64,000 nucleotides of DNA from Pelobates cultripes (taxonomy: Eukaryota; Chordata; Amphibia; Anura; Pelobatidae), in the NCBI GenBank assembly GCA_933207985.1, contig OW240914.1, forward strand, positions 137,401,409 through 137,465,408, read 5' to 3'. Shown in pieces: positions 54,261 through 64,000 of this stretch. The notes beneath the pieces were generated by a model that worked only from the letters and a program-made list of their open reading frames with translations, was not told where the DNA came from and made no database searches. The position numbers were made by a program, and so were the translations under genes. Numbering within the stretch: the stretch's first letter is position 1; every line of letters starts with the position of its first letter.

Positions 54261-54751
54261 ACCGCCCAGCATCCCTGTAGGGCCGGTAGAGAGACCGCCA
54301 TCCCATCTCCACCTGCCATCTGTGGGTCTTCCCAGGACCAGTCTATGAGGTCCCCTACTTCTGCCGCTGGTAGTGAAGCAGGGGGTACCTCGGCTGCGTT
54401 TTCCCAGCTGTAGGTTGGCAGGTCTGGGTCTCCCAGCCAGCTTTCCTGTTCTGTGTCTATGCCCTGTGGCTGACATGAGTTTAGTAGTTCCACATAGTCC
54501 ATCTCTAGCTGTCGTTCCATGGCAGCCAAACGGTGGAGGTCTTGTCCCAGTCCCATAGATCTCGGGCCCTGTACCATCTCACCCCGGTAATAAAAAATAG
54601 CCCAGTACCGTGACTCTGCTGGACTGCCAAAGTCGACGTCTTCTGCTAAGGCCTTCCACAACAGGCCAGGCTTCCTCCGGCTGGATGCCCTCTGCCCTCC
54701 ATGTCTCTGGCTGGACAGTGCACCACCACAGTGCCCGGTATGAGGCGTCAA
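54191..54751 (-). CDS. LTR element internal frame, middle part and first repeats
   Basis: Reads WKALAEDVDFGSPAESRYWA, GEMVQGPRSMGLGQDLHRL, AAMERQLEMDYVELL, then an acidic stretch and the first repeat units (QRQCVPQGAEGAVLPP). It overlaps the frame 54579-55001 with a +1/-1 shift near 54640. Together they look like one Gag-like polypeptide broken by a frameshift. No enzyme motif is visible. Confidence 0.45.
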   Translation of the reverse strand: MTPHTGHCGGALSSQRHGGQRASSRRKPGLLWKALAEDVDFGSPAESRYWAIFYYRGEMVQGPRSMGLGQDLHRLAAMERQLEMDYVELLNSCQPQGIDTEQESWLGDPDLPTYSWENAAEVPPASLPAAEVGDLIDWSWEDPQMAGGDGMAVSLPALQGCWAVGPDLQRQCVPQGAEGAVLPPQR

Positions 54752-55001
54752 GGCTCAGTTCCCTTTCCACGAGGTACTCAAGTTGTCTGACCTGCTGCCC
54801 TCCGGGTTGGTCTCCCAGAAGCGGCATCCGCCAGGCCATTTGTTCCTCCAACCGGTATGCGACAACAGGAAGGCGCTGCTGCCGTTGATACTGGACTTCC
54901 TCCAGGGCATTGTACCATAGTTCTTGCCGGGCAATATCTCTCCAGTCCAATTCACCCTCTTCCTCAGGTGTGCGAGGTGCCCAAGGATCCACGAACCCCA
55001 T
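54579..55001 (-). CDS. LTR element N-terminal Gag-like frame, 140 aa
   Basis: Starts MGFVDPWAPRTPEEEGELDW about 75 bp inside the 5' LTR, then DIARQELWYNALEEVQYQRQ and VRQLEYLVERELSLDASYRA. It is helical, Glu/Gln/Arg-rich and Trp-containing, as in capsid-like or leader proteins, but I cannot assign a family. It is the first frame after the 5' LTR, consistent with a gag position. After about residue 120 the sense frame probably moves to 54191-54751. Confidence 0.45.
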   Translation of the reverse strand: MGFVDPWAPRTPEEEGELDWRDIARQELWYNALEEVQYQRQQRLPVVAYRLEEQMAWRMPLLGDQPGGQQVRQLEYLVERELSLDASYRALWWCTVQPETWRAEGIQPEEAWPVVEGLSRRRRLWQSSRVTVLGYFLLPG

Positions 55002-55077
55002 TTTCCCAAATCTTTATGTAGACAGGGACGCTGTATAAACACTAGCGTCGCCTTCAATTTGTAAATCCAAACGACTG

Positions 55078-55429
55078 TGTTATCTCCCAGGACAGACACA
55101 AGACTCCATTAAGCACATGGTTGCAAAAAGACACAAAACACTTTAAAATACATAAAGTCACATTTTACACATAACACACAGACATTTCACATATCCCCAG
55201 ATAGCTCAGGTCTGAGCGCACATTATTAAGTGAATGTCGCTCGGACCACACAAATACAGTTTAATCGCCATGGAGCCAAAGTCTTTACAGTCAGTTTCAT
55301 ACGAATGGGCTCCATGGGATTCCTATCTGGGGTATAACACATTCACATAAAGTCTGGTCCATAGTCCAAAGGCAAGAGGCGGGCAAGCAGCCCCCTCCAA
55401 GGACACGTGGCGAGGCCGGTTTCGCCACA
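55078..55429 (-). repeat. 5' LTR
   Basis: Starts TGTGGCGAAACC (55429) and ends GATAACA (55078), with the TG/CA ends usual for LTRs. Just inside, GTTTGGATTTACAAATTGAA is where a primer-binding site would be; the tRNA is not identified. Confidence 0.75.
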
Positions 55430-55522
55430 GCCTGTTTACCAGCCTTCTACCCTGGGACTATGGGCCCTGTGATAACCCATGTTCAAAAGTACTGTTTCTG
55501 CCCCTTGGACTTCTAACAAACA

Positions 55523-56190
55523 GATTCAAACATGTGGCGGGGCCCATCTTAAATTGTCCAGCAGTGTTTTGTCGTTGAGTGTATGGAACTGTTTTGGGCA
55601 TGGGACCATGTGCACAGTGGGGCAAAAATAAGACTTCTAGGAAATTCCTGAACCGATCTGGGTGTATTTTGGATATGTTGTTCAGCCAGATCGGGGCTAT
55701 CAGGGGATATTGTATTTTGGGGTACTTTTTGGGGTTTGTAAAAATGTTTTTTTCTGTTTAGAGTTAATTGAGTTAGCCCATTGTCTTTGTTAATTGTATC
55801 ATGGGTGCCTGTGTGTGCCTGTGTTCCATTAGGTCCAGGGGGTGTGCCTCTGGTCTGAGGAATTGTATATAAGCAAACTTGTGCCAATAAAGCCTCAGAC
55901 TTGTTCTACCCTTCATAAAGTTTCGGCTCATGTGTGGGGGACTGGAGAACTACCTACACTCTGGGGATTGCTATAATCACTATACTCCCCAGAGTATAAT
56001 CACTAAGCTCTTGTAAGAGCTTGTTCATGTTCCTGCTCTCTGGATTAAGAGAGGTCTGCCTACTGGAAGCTGGATCCTGGTCTTGGGTCCAGAGTGGGTG
56101 GAAGACGGCGAGACCCCAACCAAGCGGCGGTTCGTGGGATCTGCGGTGGTTATGGTGTCTAGTGGAGTGCTTGGAGCCCTCGGGAAGCAC
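55523..56190 (+). repeat. LTR-like sequence with leader
   Basis: Related to 42055-42600: GAACCGATCTGGGTG, AGATCGGGGCTAT, TATA-like GTATATAAGCAAAC (55865), CCAATAAAGCCTCAGACTTG (55884) and TTCTACCCTTCATAAAG. It continues after the LTR-like end into a leader (55975-56190) that precedes a minisatellite. Confidence 0.5.
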
Positions 56191-56460
56191 TAGGAGCATC
56201 AGTGCATCTTACAGGGAGAGGAGACAACCGGTCTCTCTCTCCAGCAACAGTGCATCTTACAGGGAGAGGACACAACTGGTCTCTCTCCCCAGCAACAGTG
56301 CATCTTACAGGGAGAGGACACAACCAGTCTCTCTCCCCAATGGCAGTGTATCCTACAGGGAGAGGAGACAACCAATCTCTCTCCCCAGCGGCAGTGCATC
56401 TCACAGGGAGAGGATACAATCAGTCTTTCTTCCCAGTGGCAGTGTGCAACACAGGGAGTG
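56191..56460 (+). repeat. CAGTGCATCTTACAGGGAGAGG minisatellite
   Basis: Five units of about 50 bp (GCAGTGCATCTTACAGGGAG, then GAC-ACAACCAGTCTCTCTCCCC). In opposite orientation the unit resembles those in the LTR element at 53690-54260. Confidence 0.8.
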
Positions 56461-57230
56461 GAGACAGTGGGATAATAGGTCACTCCCCCTTTTGTCACTT
56501 AGGGCCCCCAATGGATGGGGGCTGGGATAATAGGTCACCCCCCCTTTTTTTTTTTTACTTAGGGCCCTCAATGGATGGGGGCTGGGATAATAGGTCACCC
56601 CCCCCTTTTGTCACTTAGGGCCCCCAATGGATGGGGGGAGCTGGGATAATAGTTCACCCCCCTTTTGTCCTTAGGGCCCCCAATAGATGGGGCTGGGATA
56701 TCAAGTCCCCACATCCTTAGGGCCCCAATGGATGAGGAGGGCTGGGATAATGGAGTCACCCCTTTGTCATAGGGCCCCAATGGATGGGGACTGGGATGTG
56801 AGAGTCACCCCATCCCTTGTGTCACTTAGGAGCCCCAATATAGATGGGGCTGGGATAATAAGTCCCCCTTTTTTGTCCCTTAGGGCCCCAATGGATGAGG
56901 GCTGGGATAATAGGTCACCCCTTTTGTCACTTAGGGCCCCCCAATGGATGGGGGGCTGGGATTACCCAAGTCCACTTACCAATAGTTCACGTGTTTTGGG
57001 GCCCCAATAGATGGGGCTGGGATGACCGTCATCCCCCCCTTTTTTGTCACTTAGTGCCCCCAATGGATGGGGGCTGGGATTATAGGTCACCCCCCCCTCT
57101 TTGTCATTTAGGGCCCCCAATAGATGGGGGCTGGGATAATAAGTCATTCCCCCCCCCCCTTTTTGTCACTTAGGGCCCCCAATGGATGGGGGCTGGGATA
57201 ATAATGGGTTAGTGCTGGGGTGGAGGGGAA
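56461..57230 (+). repeat. Tandem array of about 13 units, 50-64 bp, 'GGGCCCCCAATGGATGGGGGC'
   Basis: Each unit has TCACTTAGGGCCCC, CAATGGATGGGG, then GCTGGGATAATAGGTCACCC with a C-run and T-run of varying length. The array sits within the composite repeat whose other copy (35570-35765) has only two or three units. Confidence 0.9.
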
Positions 57231-57856
57231 GACAGTAGGTCTTAGGGTCCAAGCCCACCACTAATGAGTAAGGGCTGGACTACTGGCTGCTCACTGTTTA
57301 GTAGACATGCCCCATACTCATGGCATAGTGAGTAGGGGCATTAGGGAGATTTTAAACTCCCTTCATTTACTAATGCAAAGTTATTTTTACTTAGTGTTGG
57401 TAAAGTTGGGGATAGCCCTCTAATTCCCACAGTATTAGGGAGCTATCTACTAAATGGCTGCAAGATGCAGCCGCAGCAAGGATAGGAATTTCATTCAAGC
57501 ACAAATTAACAAATTAGGGGCATTTGGTACGGATAAAATTCTGTGAATTCGCTGGAGCCCTGCCTGTATGAAAGGACGTTCAGGAATAGTGAAAGGAGGC
57601 AATGTGAGGTAACAGAGGAAGGGTGAGTATTGTTGGAAAATTTCTTTGACCTCAGGAAATGGAGCTGACTTAAGCTCCTCCTTTGGCCAAAGAAGGTCAA
57701 ACGTAGGAAAAATACATAAGAAAAAGTGGTCCCTACTTTATCTTATGCTTTAAAGAAAATTAGATTCGATAGAAAGAAAAGAACAGATTCTGAGAGAGAA
57801 AGAGAAAAGGAAATAATACGAGAAAGGTAAGTTTGGAATAGCAGTGCCGCTTTAAG
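57231..57856 (-). repeat. Composite TTAA-type repeat, second copy (minus strand)
   Basis: On the minus strand it starts TTAAAGCGGCACTGCTATTC (57856) and is collinear with 34330-35500, without the roughly 700-bp insertion found there. The tandem array at 56461-57230 continues it. Confidence 0.6.
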
Positions 57857-58519
57857 GAATAGAAGTAATTTAAAATAGACCCATCCCGAAAGCAAAAAGA
57901 ACAGTTGTATATTAGCCGTAGGAGATAAACAATTGTTTTATTTTAGTTGAGCTAGGTTATTGTTAGCACATTAGAAATCTGGATTCTCTGAGGAAGAAAA
58001 AAAGAATTCCTAAAATAAAAAATTACCGGGAAAACTTCACATTAATCACTTGAGCATAAAATGTTCTACATGATGTATTAGCTATTCTTGCTGTTCTGAC
58101 ATTAAAATATTTTTAGTAATACATTTCAACCTACCTTGCTCAAGACTTCATGCTAGATGCATTTAACTCCTTCAGTGTCCACACGGAAGTGCCCATGTCA
58201 GGCTAAAAATAAATATAGACTTTTTCATTAAATTTCATTTTGGGCCATTGCCTAAATAAGACCCCTTTTGAACACAGATGGAGATATGTGCTGTTCAACA
58301 GTGATTAGGACAATTTCTAAATCTTATTTTAAAATTTAAGCCGCTGACCACTGCACTCTTTAAAATAAATGTACCAAAAAAAAAATTAGAAACCTCATGT
58401 AGTAGCATCATTGTGATGTTAAAGACATAGCATCTACTTTCTATGCATGCTGGATAAAATTGTGTTATTGAAGGATGAGGTGGAGATCATAGGTAGGCTG
58501 AGAGAAACTATCTTGTAAG
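57857..58519. other. Unassigned AT-rich sequence
   Basis: Nothing recognised. Confidence 0.35.
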
Positions 58520-61500
58520 CTTGGTTCAAGCTAGCAAGATACACACATTCCAAAGACTACTCTTACTACTGTACTGCCACAAAAACCTACTCAAGGATAA
58601 ACATGCTTTTTCTCCCGCACAGATTCCTGCATTTAATAGAGAATTGCCATTACGGCCCCATCACATGGTCAGACCATGCGTCCCTGTCTCTTGCCATTCA
58701 AATTCCCTCCCTCTCAATACACACCTTCCAATGGAATTTAAACAACCAATTGCTGAATAACCCGACCCTGATTTCCAAAGTGACAGATACCCTCCAACAC
58801 TACTTCTCAGATAACAACTCACAGGACATCACACCCACAATCATCTGGGAAGCGCACAAACCAATAATTAAAGGGCTTGTCATAGCATTATCCTAAAAAA
58901 TAAAAGAAACGAGAAGCGCAAGTATACTTACTCACCAATTCCATCCGCTCCTTAGAAGAGGAACACAAAGGGTCCAATTCCTTTGACACAAACAACTGAC
59001 GCAGTATTGATCATCACTACAGCAACTCCTCAACAAGCAAATTAAACGTAAACTCTCCCTATCCAAACACAATTATTACGCTAATAGTGGCAAATGTGGC
59101 CGCTTACTGGAAAAATGTTGCAAGACACTAGACAAACTACATTTATACCTAAAATCAGAACCGACTCAGGGGACACGACCCATAAACTACCAGACATATT
59201 AAATGCCTTCCATGACTTCTATTCCAAACTATACAATTCAAGGCAGGCACCCCCCAACAATGAGGAAATCCGAAACTTTCTCTCCTTTAGAAATGCCCAA
59301 ACACTCCCCACTAACATCCAACAAGCTTTAGACGAACCCATATCAACCGAGGAGTTCGAGGGAGGAGTAAAACACCTCCCCCTGAGGGAAAGCCCAGGCC
59401 CGAATGGCTTCACTGCTCCGTATTACAAATCCTTCATGAGCCTGCTATCCCAGCCCTTTACAGCAGCATACAACTCCCTCACACACACTACTAAACTCCC
59501 AACCTCGGCCCTAGAAGCACACATCACACTGATCCCCAAACCAGGTAAAGATCCCCTGAGCTGTGAGAGCTACAGGCCGATCTCTCTAATTAACGTGGAT
59601 CTTAAAAATATTCACCAAAATTCTAGCCAACCGCCTACGTCCACTTTTACAGGAGCTGGTCCACCCTGACCAGGCGGGCTTTGTCCCAGCATGCGAAGCT
59701 AAAAGCAACGCCATGAAAAGGCTAAACCTCATCCACTTCTCTAAACTGTCCCACACACAAAGCCTACCAATTTCTATAGATGCAGAAAAGGCCTTTGACA
59801 GGGTGGACTGGTCCCTTCTCCTGACGACCCTTGAGTATATGGGATTTGGCCCCACATGGCTTAGGTGGATGACAGCCCTATACTCTAATCCCAGTGCAAA
59901 AGTCAGTGTCAACGGACAACTCTCACAACCCTTCCATATCAGAAATGGCACGAGACAGGGGTGCCCCCACTCCTCGCTCATTTTTGTACTCGTGCCTTCT
60001 TACAAGGCATCAGAGACAAACATCCAGGGGATAAGAGAAAACAGCTGGGAGTTCAAGATATCAGCAATCGCTGACAACCTCCTATTCTCAATTACTGACC
60101 CCACCACCTCCATGCCAGCCCTAGTACAAGAAATCTGTTGCTAAGCTAGCATATCCAATTTTAAAGTAAATTTCACAAAGAGTGAAATACTCCCACTCAG
60201 GGTGGACCAGGCGACTAAAAACTCCCTACAACAAATGTTCCAATTCCACTGGGCAGACGAGGCGATGAAATACCTGGGGGTCCAAATACCACACGATCTA
60301 TCTAAACTCTACAGCCTGAACTTCCCACCCTGTTACAATCTCTCACGAAAGACCTTATCAAATGGAACAAATCTTCAGTTGGCTTAGCCGCATGCATATT
60401 TTAAAGATGAACACCCTTCCTAAAATTCTGTACCTACTACAAACCCTCCCCACTGCACTAACCAAAACACTCTTCACCATCCTAAAACACATATTCACCA
60501 CGACCACCCCGGACTGTCTTATAAACTATTGGCAACGCATAAGCTCCAAGGAGGACTAGGCTTACCCAATCTAGAAAACTATCATAAAGCCATAGTCCTC
60601 TTGAGGATCAATGAATTGACGATACCTAAGAACCAAAAACACTGGGTGCAACTTGAATTTCCATGCTTCCCAGTACCCCTGCACACCATACCTTGGCATG
60701 ACAAGGGTACATCCCTTCTTAGCACTCCCCACAATCTCCACCCAACCATTGTCCTGACCCTGCGCTCATTGCAACAAATCAAATCATTGCACAGTATCTC
60801 ACCACACCCTTCTCCTCTGTACCCACAACCCACTCTTCCAACCAGGCATGAACACATACACATTCAAAAGCCTACCCACATCCAACTACCTTAAGCTGGG
60901 AACCCTGCTTAAATCCCAGGGGATCAAACTGATAGAGGAGATTACTTCAACAATGACCCCCTCACCTCTACTACTCTTCAATGTTAGACAGCTTATACAC
61001 TTCATATCAACCACACCACCCCTCCGCGACGCAACTAGAGACCTATCCAAATTCGAGAGCCATTGCGACAGCATGGGCCTCAAGATGAAACACATATCAA
61101 TGCTTTATACTCTACTCCAGAACGACACCTGCAACCCCAAATCATCCTTCCTGTCCCTGTGGGAGAAAGAATTTAACATTTCCCTATCAGACTCAGAATG
61201 CAAACGTATATTCTCCAACATATTTCACGCCTCGATTAGCAACTACACAGTTACAAAAGGGTTGCAAGATGGCACTACACACCAGCACACCTACGCCGCC
61301 TATTCCCCAACCTTTCAGATACCTGCTGGAGTTGCCTCCAGCCAGGAGGCAACCCTGGTCATATATGGTGGCTTTGCCCCATCATTCCCAACCTACTGGC
61401 AGAGGATTATGTCCATAATTACAGGGATGGAAGAGACTCAACTCCCCCTATTGCCAAAAGTCTCCCTTTTTCTCTTATACCCACTCCCACTAGCCAAACC

Positions 61501-62215
61501 CCGAAAAATACTTATCAATCACCTCATAACAGCAGCCAATATGCTCATTCCAATCTACTGGAAAAAATAAACCCACCCGTCGATAAGGGAATGGATTCAA
61601 AAGGTAGAAACAATCCGACTAATCGAGGAGATAAACCTATCACTATCACACTCCCATTCCCTGTACACAGAGTGCTGATCACCATGGCTAGCATTTATGC
61701 AAAACCACACAGCCACCCAACTTGACCCCGAATGAGTGAAATAACTCAACTCCCGCTACACCAAACCTGCCTCACACAAACCAGACAACACCTGCCACCA
61801 AAAACGCCATAGATTAGAAACCCGAAGGAATATGCCCCCTTCCCTCCCCCACTACAGACAACACCAAATATAAAAAGGAGGGCGATGACCAAACACACAC
61901 CGGTTACTCACAAACCTCAGTGCTCACAAGGAAGAAGTAAAAGCTACAACGGCTGCCACTAATACTGCTACCGATGCAACACCCAATAGTATCACCCCTG
62001 TCATCCCCAACACAACTGCTGAAACTCATACAAGTTATAGAATGAACACTCATTCATAGCAGAAGGTGCATGGAATGCAAGACACACCTAAACACACTAT
62101 TATTTTTCTTCCGATACCATTTCGAAGTTAACAACTGTTGATATAAAACTGCTTGATACCTGTAATCTATTCAATGTAACAGAATTCACAATAAAAATGT
62201 ATTTTAAAAAAAATA
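58520..62215 (+). pseudogene. Old L1/Tx1-type LINE, ORF2 remnant with many frameshifts
   Basis: It begins in the last part of the endonuclease (ITWSDHA near 58660-58680, FQWNLNNQLL) and continues in changing frames. Found are SPGPNGFTAPYYKSF (59390), PKPGKDPLSCESYRPISLIN (59535-59595), ISIDAEKAFDRVDWS (59775), HIRNGTRQGCP (59938) and a mutated active site AIADN in place of AYADD (60064). Later come MKYLGVQIP, MNTLPKILYLLQTLP (60405), GGLGLPNLENYHKAIVLLRI (60550) and the CCHC knuckle (CWSC ... HIWWLC, 61323-61376). An A-rich tail ends near 62215. It is 5'-truncated and inactive, and related to the copy at 50.6 kb. Confidence 0.85.
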
Positions 62216-62845
62216 AAATATTGTTTAAGCATTTATACTGGTTAATAAAATTACAAAGCTGTTATTAAAATAGATGTTATAGCAGCTAACAAATAAGGCA
62301 CTAGAATTCAGTGTGCTATTATACACAAATGCACGGTTTGACAAATCCGAGGCAGCAGGTCGCCATGGTGACTAGGAATTTTGTCCCGGCGCCTGAGTCT
62401 GTATCAGCCTGTTCAGCTGAGGCGGTGAGGAAGCGGTAGTCTTCCTGCTTTTCTCGATCTGCACCCTTGCGCGCCCTATTGTGATGCCAGAATATGACGT
62501 CACTCCTGCACCAGCATCATTAAATAGTGTGCAATGGAGCAAAGCAAGGAGAGCAGAAAGAGCTTGAATATTACAGCGCAGCCCGACACACTGGACCCCA
62601 GGGAAAGGATCCACTCCAACTCTCCTAAAGATATGAAGAGGTAGTGATTACATTGAAAAGGCTGCAGGGACACGCTATAAACACAGAACCAGTACATTGA
62701 GCTGAAGTGGTTCTGGTGACTGTAGTCCCTTTTAAGAATTTAATTTTTGACGCTAAAAATAAAGCTTTGTTAGTTTAAAACTGGCTCATAGATTCAAAGC
62801 AAATTTGTCAAGCCCTGCACGAATGAATAAAACGAAACCCCCTTA
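62216..62845. other. Unassigned sequence with a T2-type repeat end
   Basis: GAGCTGAAGTGGTTCTGGTG then GACTGTAGTCCCTTTTAA (about 62698-62735) is the terminal form of frog TTAA-type MITEs. The opposite end was not found. The rest is not recognised. Confidence 0.4.
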
Positions 62846-64000
62846 CAGGGAGTGCAGAATTATTAGGCAAATGAGTATTTTGACCACATCATCCTCTTTA
62901 TGCATGTTGTCTTACTCCAAGCTGTATAGGCTCGAAAGCCTACTACCAATTAAGCATATTAGGTGATGTGCATCTCTGTAATGAGAAGGGGTGTGGTCTA
63001 ATGACATCAACACCCTATATCAGGTGTGCATAATTATTAGGCAACTTCCTTTCCTTTGGCAAAATGGGTCAAAAGAAGGACTTGACAGGCTCAGAAAAGT
63101 CAAAAATAGTGAGATATCTTGCAGAGGGATGCAGCACTCTTAAAATTGCAAAGCTTCTGAAGCGTGATCATCGAACAATCAAGCGTTTCATTCAAAATAG
63201 TCAACAGGGTCGCAAGAAGCGTGTGGAAAAACCAAGGCGCAAAATAACTGCCCATGAACTGAGAAAAGTCAAGCGTGCAGCTGCCACGATGCCACTTGCC
63301 ACCAGTTTGGCCATATTTCAGAGCTGCAACATCACTGGAGTGCCCAAAAGCACAAGGTGTGCAATACTCAGAGACATGGCCAAGGTAAGAAAGGCTGAAA
63401 GACGACCACCACTGAACAAGACACACAAGCTGAAACGTCAAGACTGGGCCAAGAAATATCTCAAGACTGATTTTTCTAAGGTTTTATGGACTGATGAAAT
63501 GAGAGTGAGTCTTGATGGGCCAGATGGATGGGCCCGTGGCTGGATTGGTAAAGGGCAGAGAGCTCCAGTCCGACTCAGACGCCAGCAAGGTGGAGGTGGA
63601 GTACTGGTTTGGGCTGGTATCATCAAAGATGAGCTTGTGGGGCCTTTTCGGGTTGAGGATGGAGTCAAGCTCAACTCCCAGTCCTACTGCCAGTTCCTGG
63701 AAGACACCTTCTTCAAGCAGTGGTACAGGAAGAAGTCTGCATCCTTCAAGAAAAACATGATTTTCATACAGGACAATGCTCCATCACACGTGTCCAAGTA
63801 CTCCACAGCGTGGCTGGCAAGAAAGGGTATAAAAGAAGAAAATCTAATGACATGGCCTCCTTGTTCACCTGATCTGAACCCCATTGAGAACCTGTGGTCC
63901 ATCATCAAATGTGAGATTTACAAGGAGGGAAAACAGTACACCTCTCTGAACAGTGTCTGGGAGGCTGTGGTTGCTGCTGCACGCAATGTTGATGGTGAAC
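62846..64000 (+). mobile_element. Tc1-like (DD37E) transposon, second copy, cut by the window end
   Basis: The left terminal repeat CAGGGAGTGCAGAATTATT begins at 62846 after TA (62844-62845). The sequence matches 15092-15198 and 16635-17698 almost base for base but has no nested insertion. The right end lies outside the window. Confidence 0.95.
63064..64000 (+). CDS. Tc1-like DD37E transposase, second copy, partial (312 codons seen)
   Basis: The frame is open from ATG to the window end and includes the whole catalytic triad (LWTDE, IQDNAPSH, NPIENLW). Compared with the copy at 16746 I saw three changes: R53 for C53, I235 for M235, and V243 for A243, two of them flanking the second catalytic D237. 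About 26 C-terminal residues lie outside the window. The 5' UTR is uninterrupted, so of the two copies this one has the more normal structure. Confidence 0.95.
   Translation, partial: MGQKKDLTGSEKSKIVRYLAEGCSTLKIAKLLKRDHRTIKRFIQNSQQGRKKRVEKPRRKITAHELRKVKRAAATMPLATSLAIFQSCNITGVPKSTRCAILRDMAKVRKAERRPPLNKTHKLKRQDWAKKYLKTDFSKVLWTDEMRVSLDGPDGWARGWIGKGQRAPVRLRRQQGGGGVLVWAGIIKDELVGPFRVEDGVKLNSQSYCQFLEDTFFKQWYRKKSASFKKNMIFIQDNAPSHVSKYSTAWLARKGIKEENLMTWPPCSPDLNPIENLWSIIKCEIYKEGKQYTSLNSVWEAVVAAARNVDGE

Larger units (their letters stand above)
52920..55429 (-). mobile_element. LTR retrotransposon without recognisable pol
   Basis: Two direct repeats of about 350 bp (52920-53269 and 55078-55429) differ at only about four positions I could see. 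On the minus strand the 5' LTR starts TGTGGCGAAACC and ends GATAACA. A polypurine tract, AAAGGGGAGAAA (53270-53281), sits directly before the 3' LTR, which fixes the orientation. The 1.8-kb interior has Gag-like frames but no protease, RT or integrase, so it needs a helper. No target duplication was found; the 3' LTR end may be altered. Confidence 0.75.

Noticed and set aside
55047..55077. Primer-binding site of the LTR element
   Set aside because: The position is right, but I could not match the sequence to a tRNA 3' end, so I do not call it.

Overview
This window looks like repeat-rich intergenic DNA from a vertebrate, most likely an anuran amphibian. I recognise no host gene, exon, tRNA or rRNA. 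Every stretch whose protein I recognise belongs to a transposable element: L1/Tx1-type LINEs, an L2/CR1-type LINE, Penelope-like elements (PLEs) with GIY-YIG endonuclease, a DIRS retroelement, Tc1-like DNA transposons and an LTR element. Frog-like signs are the TTAA-flanked 'TTAAAGGGACACTATAG' repeats of the T2/Kolobok kind, palindromic TTAACCCCTTAAGGAC elements, a 'tatttatatagcgcc' repeat, and repeats centred on 'GAAACGCGT' or 'GAAACGTTG'.

Layout. 0.9-2.8 kb: 5' part of an L1/Tx1 LINE with ORF1. 3.6-12.2 kb: two decayed PLE copies in opposite orientation, with a broken DIRS element between them. Comparing the copies shows the empty sites of a TTAA-type repeat (4788-5364) and a TA-type palindromic MITE (11639-11951). 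13.8-18.3 kb: dispersed repeats, then a complete Tc1-like DD37E transposon (15092-18090, intact 338-aa transposase) carrying a nested 1434-bp element. 19.3-24.3 kb: hAT-like MITE, L2-type LINE remnant, hammerhead-like repeat, second TTAA-type repeat. 25.99-33.68 kb: a full-length LINE on the minus strand with both ORFs open and a perfect 13-bp target duplication. 34-50 kb: composite repeats, MITEs, hAT-like elements, a solo LTR, Tc1 relics and several palindromes. 50.6-52.6 kb: a young 5'-truncated LINE with a 15-bp duplication. 52.9-55.4 kb: an LTR element without recognisable pol, whose internal part encodes a tandem-repeat protein. 55.5-57.9 kb: LTR-like sequence and two tandem arrays. 58.5-62.2 kb: an old, frameshifted L1/Tx1 LINE. 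62.85 kb to the end: a second, almost identical copy of the DD37E transposon without the nested element, so it supplies the empty site.

The most interesting signal is a recurrent small RNA-like motif. At least eight places (two PLE 3' regions and several unrelated-looking repeats, some palindromic) share one fold: a short stem I; a core like CTGANGA; one extra nucleotide; a GC-rich stem II; GAAA; and a self-complementary ACGCGT, ACGT or similar box followed by the other strand of stem I. This is the layout of a type I hammerhead ribozyme with minimal stem III, plus an extra base before stem II. PLEs are known to carry hammerheads. The shared motif and similar downstream sequence suggest that many of these repeats are non-autonomous relatives of PLE terminal regions. 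All of this was read by eye and needs covariance modelling and a cleavage assay.
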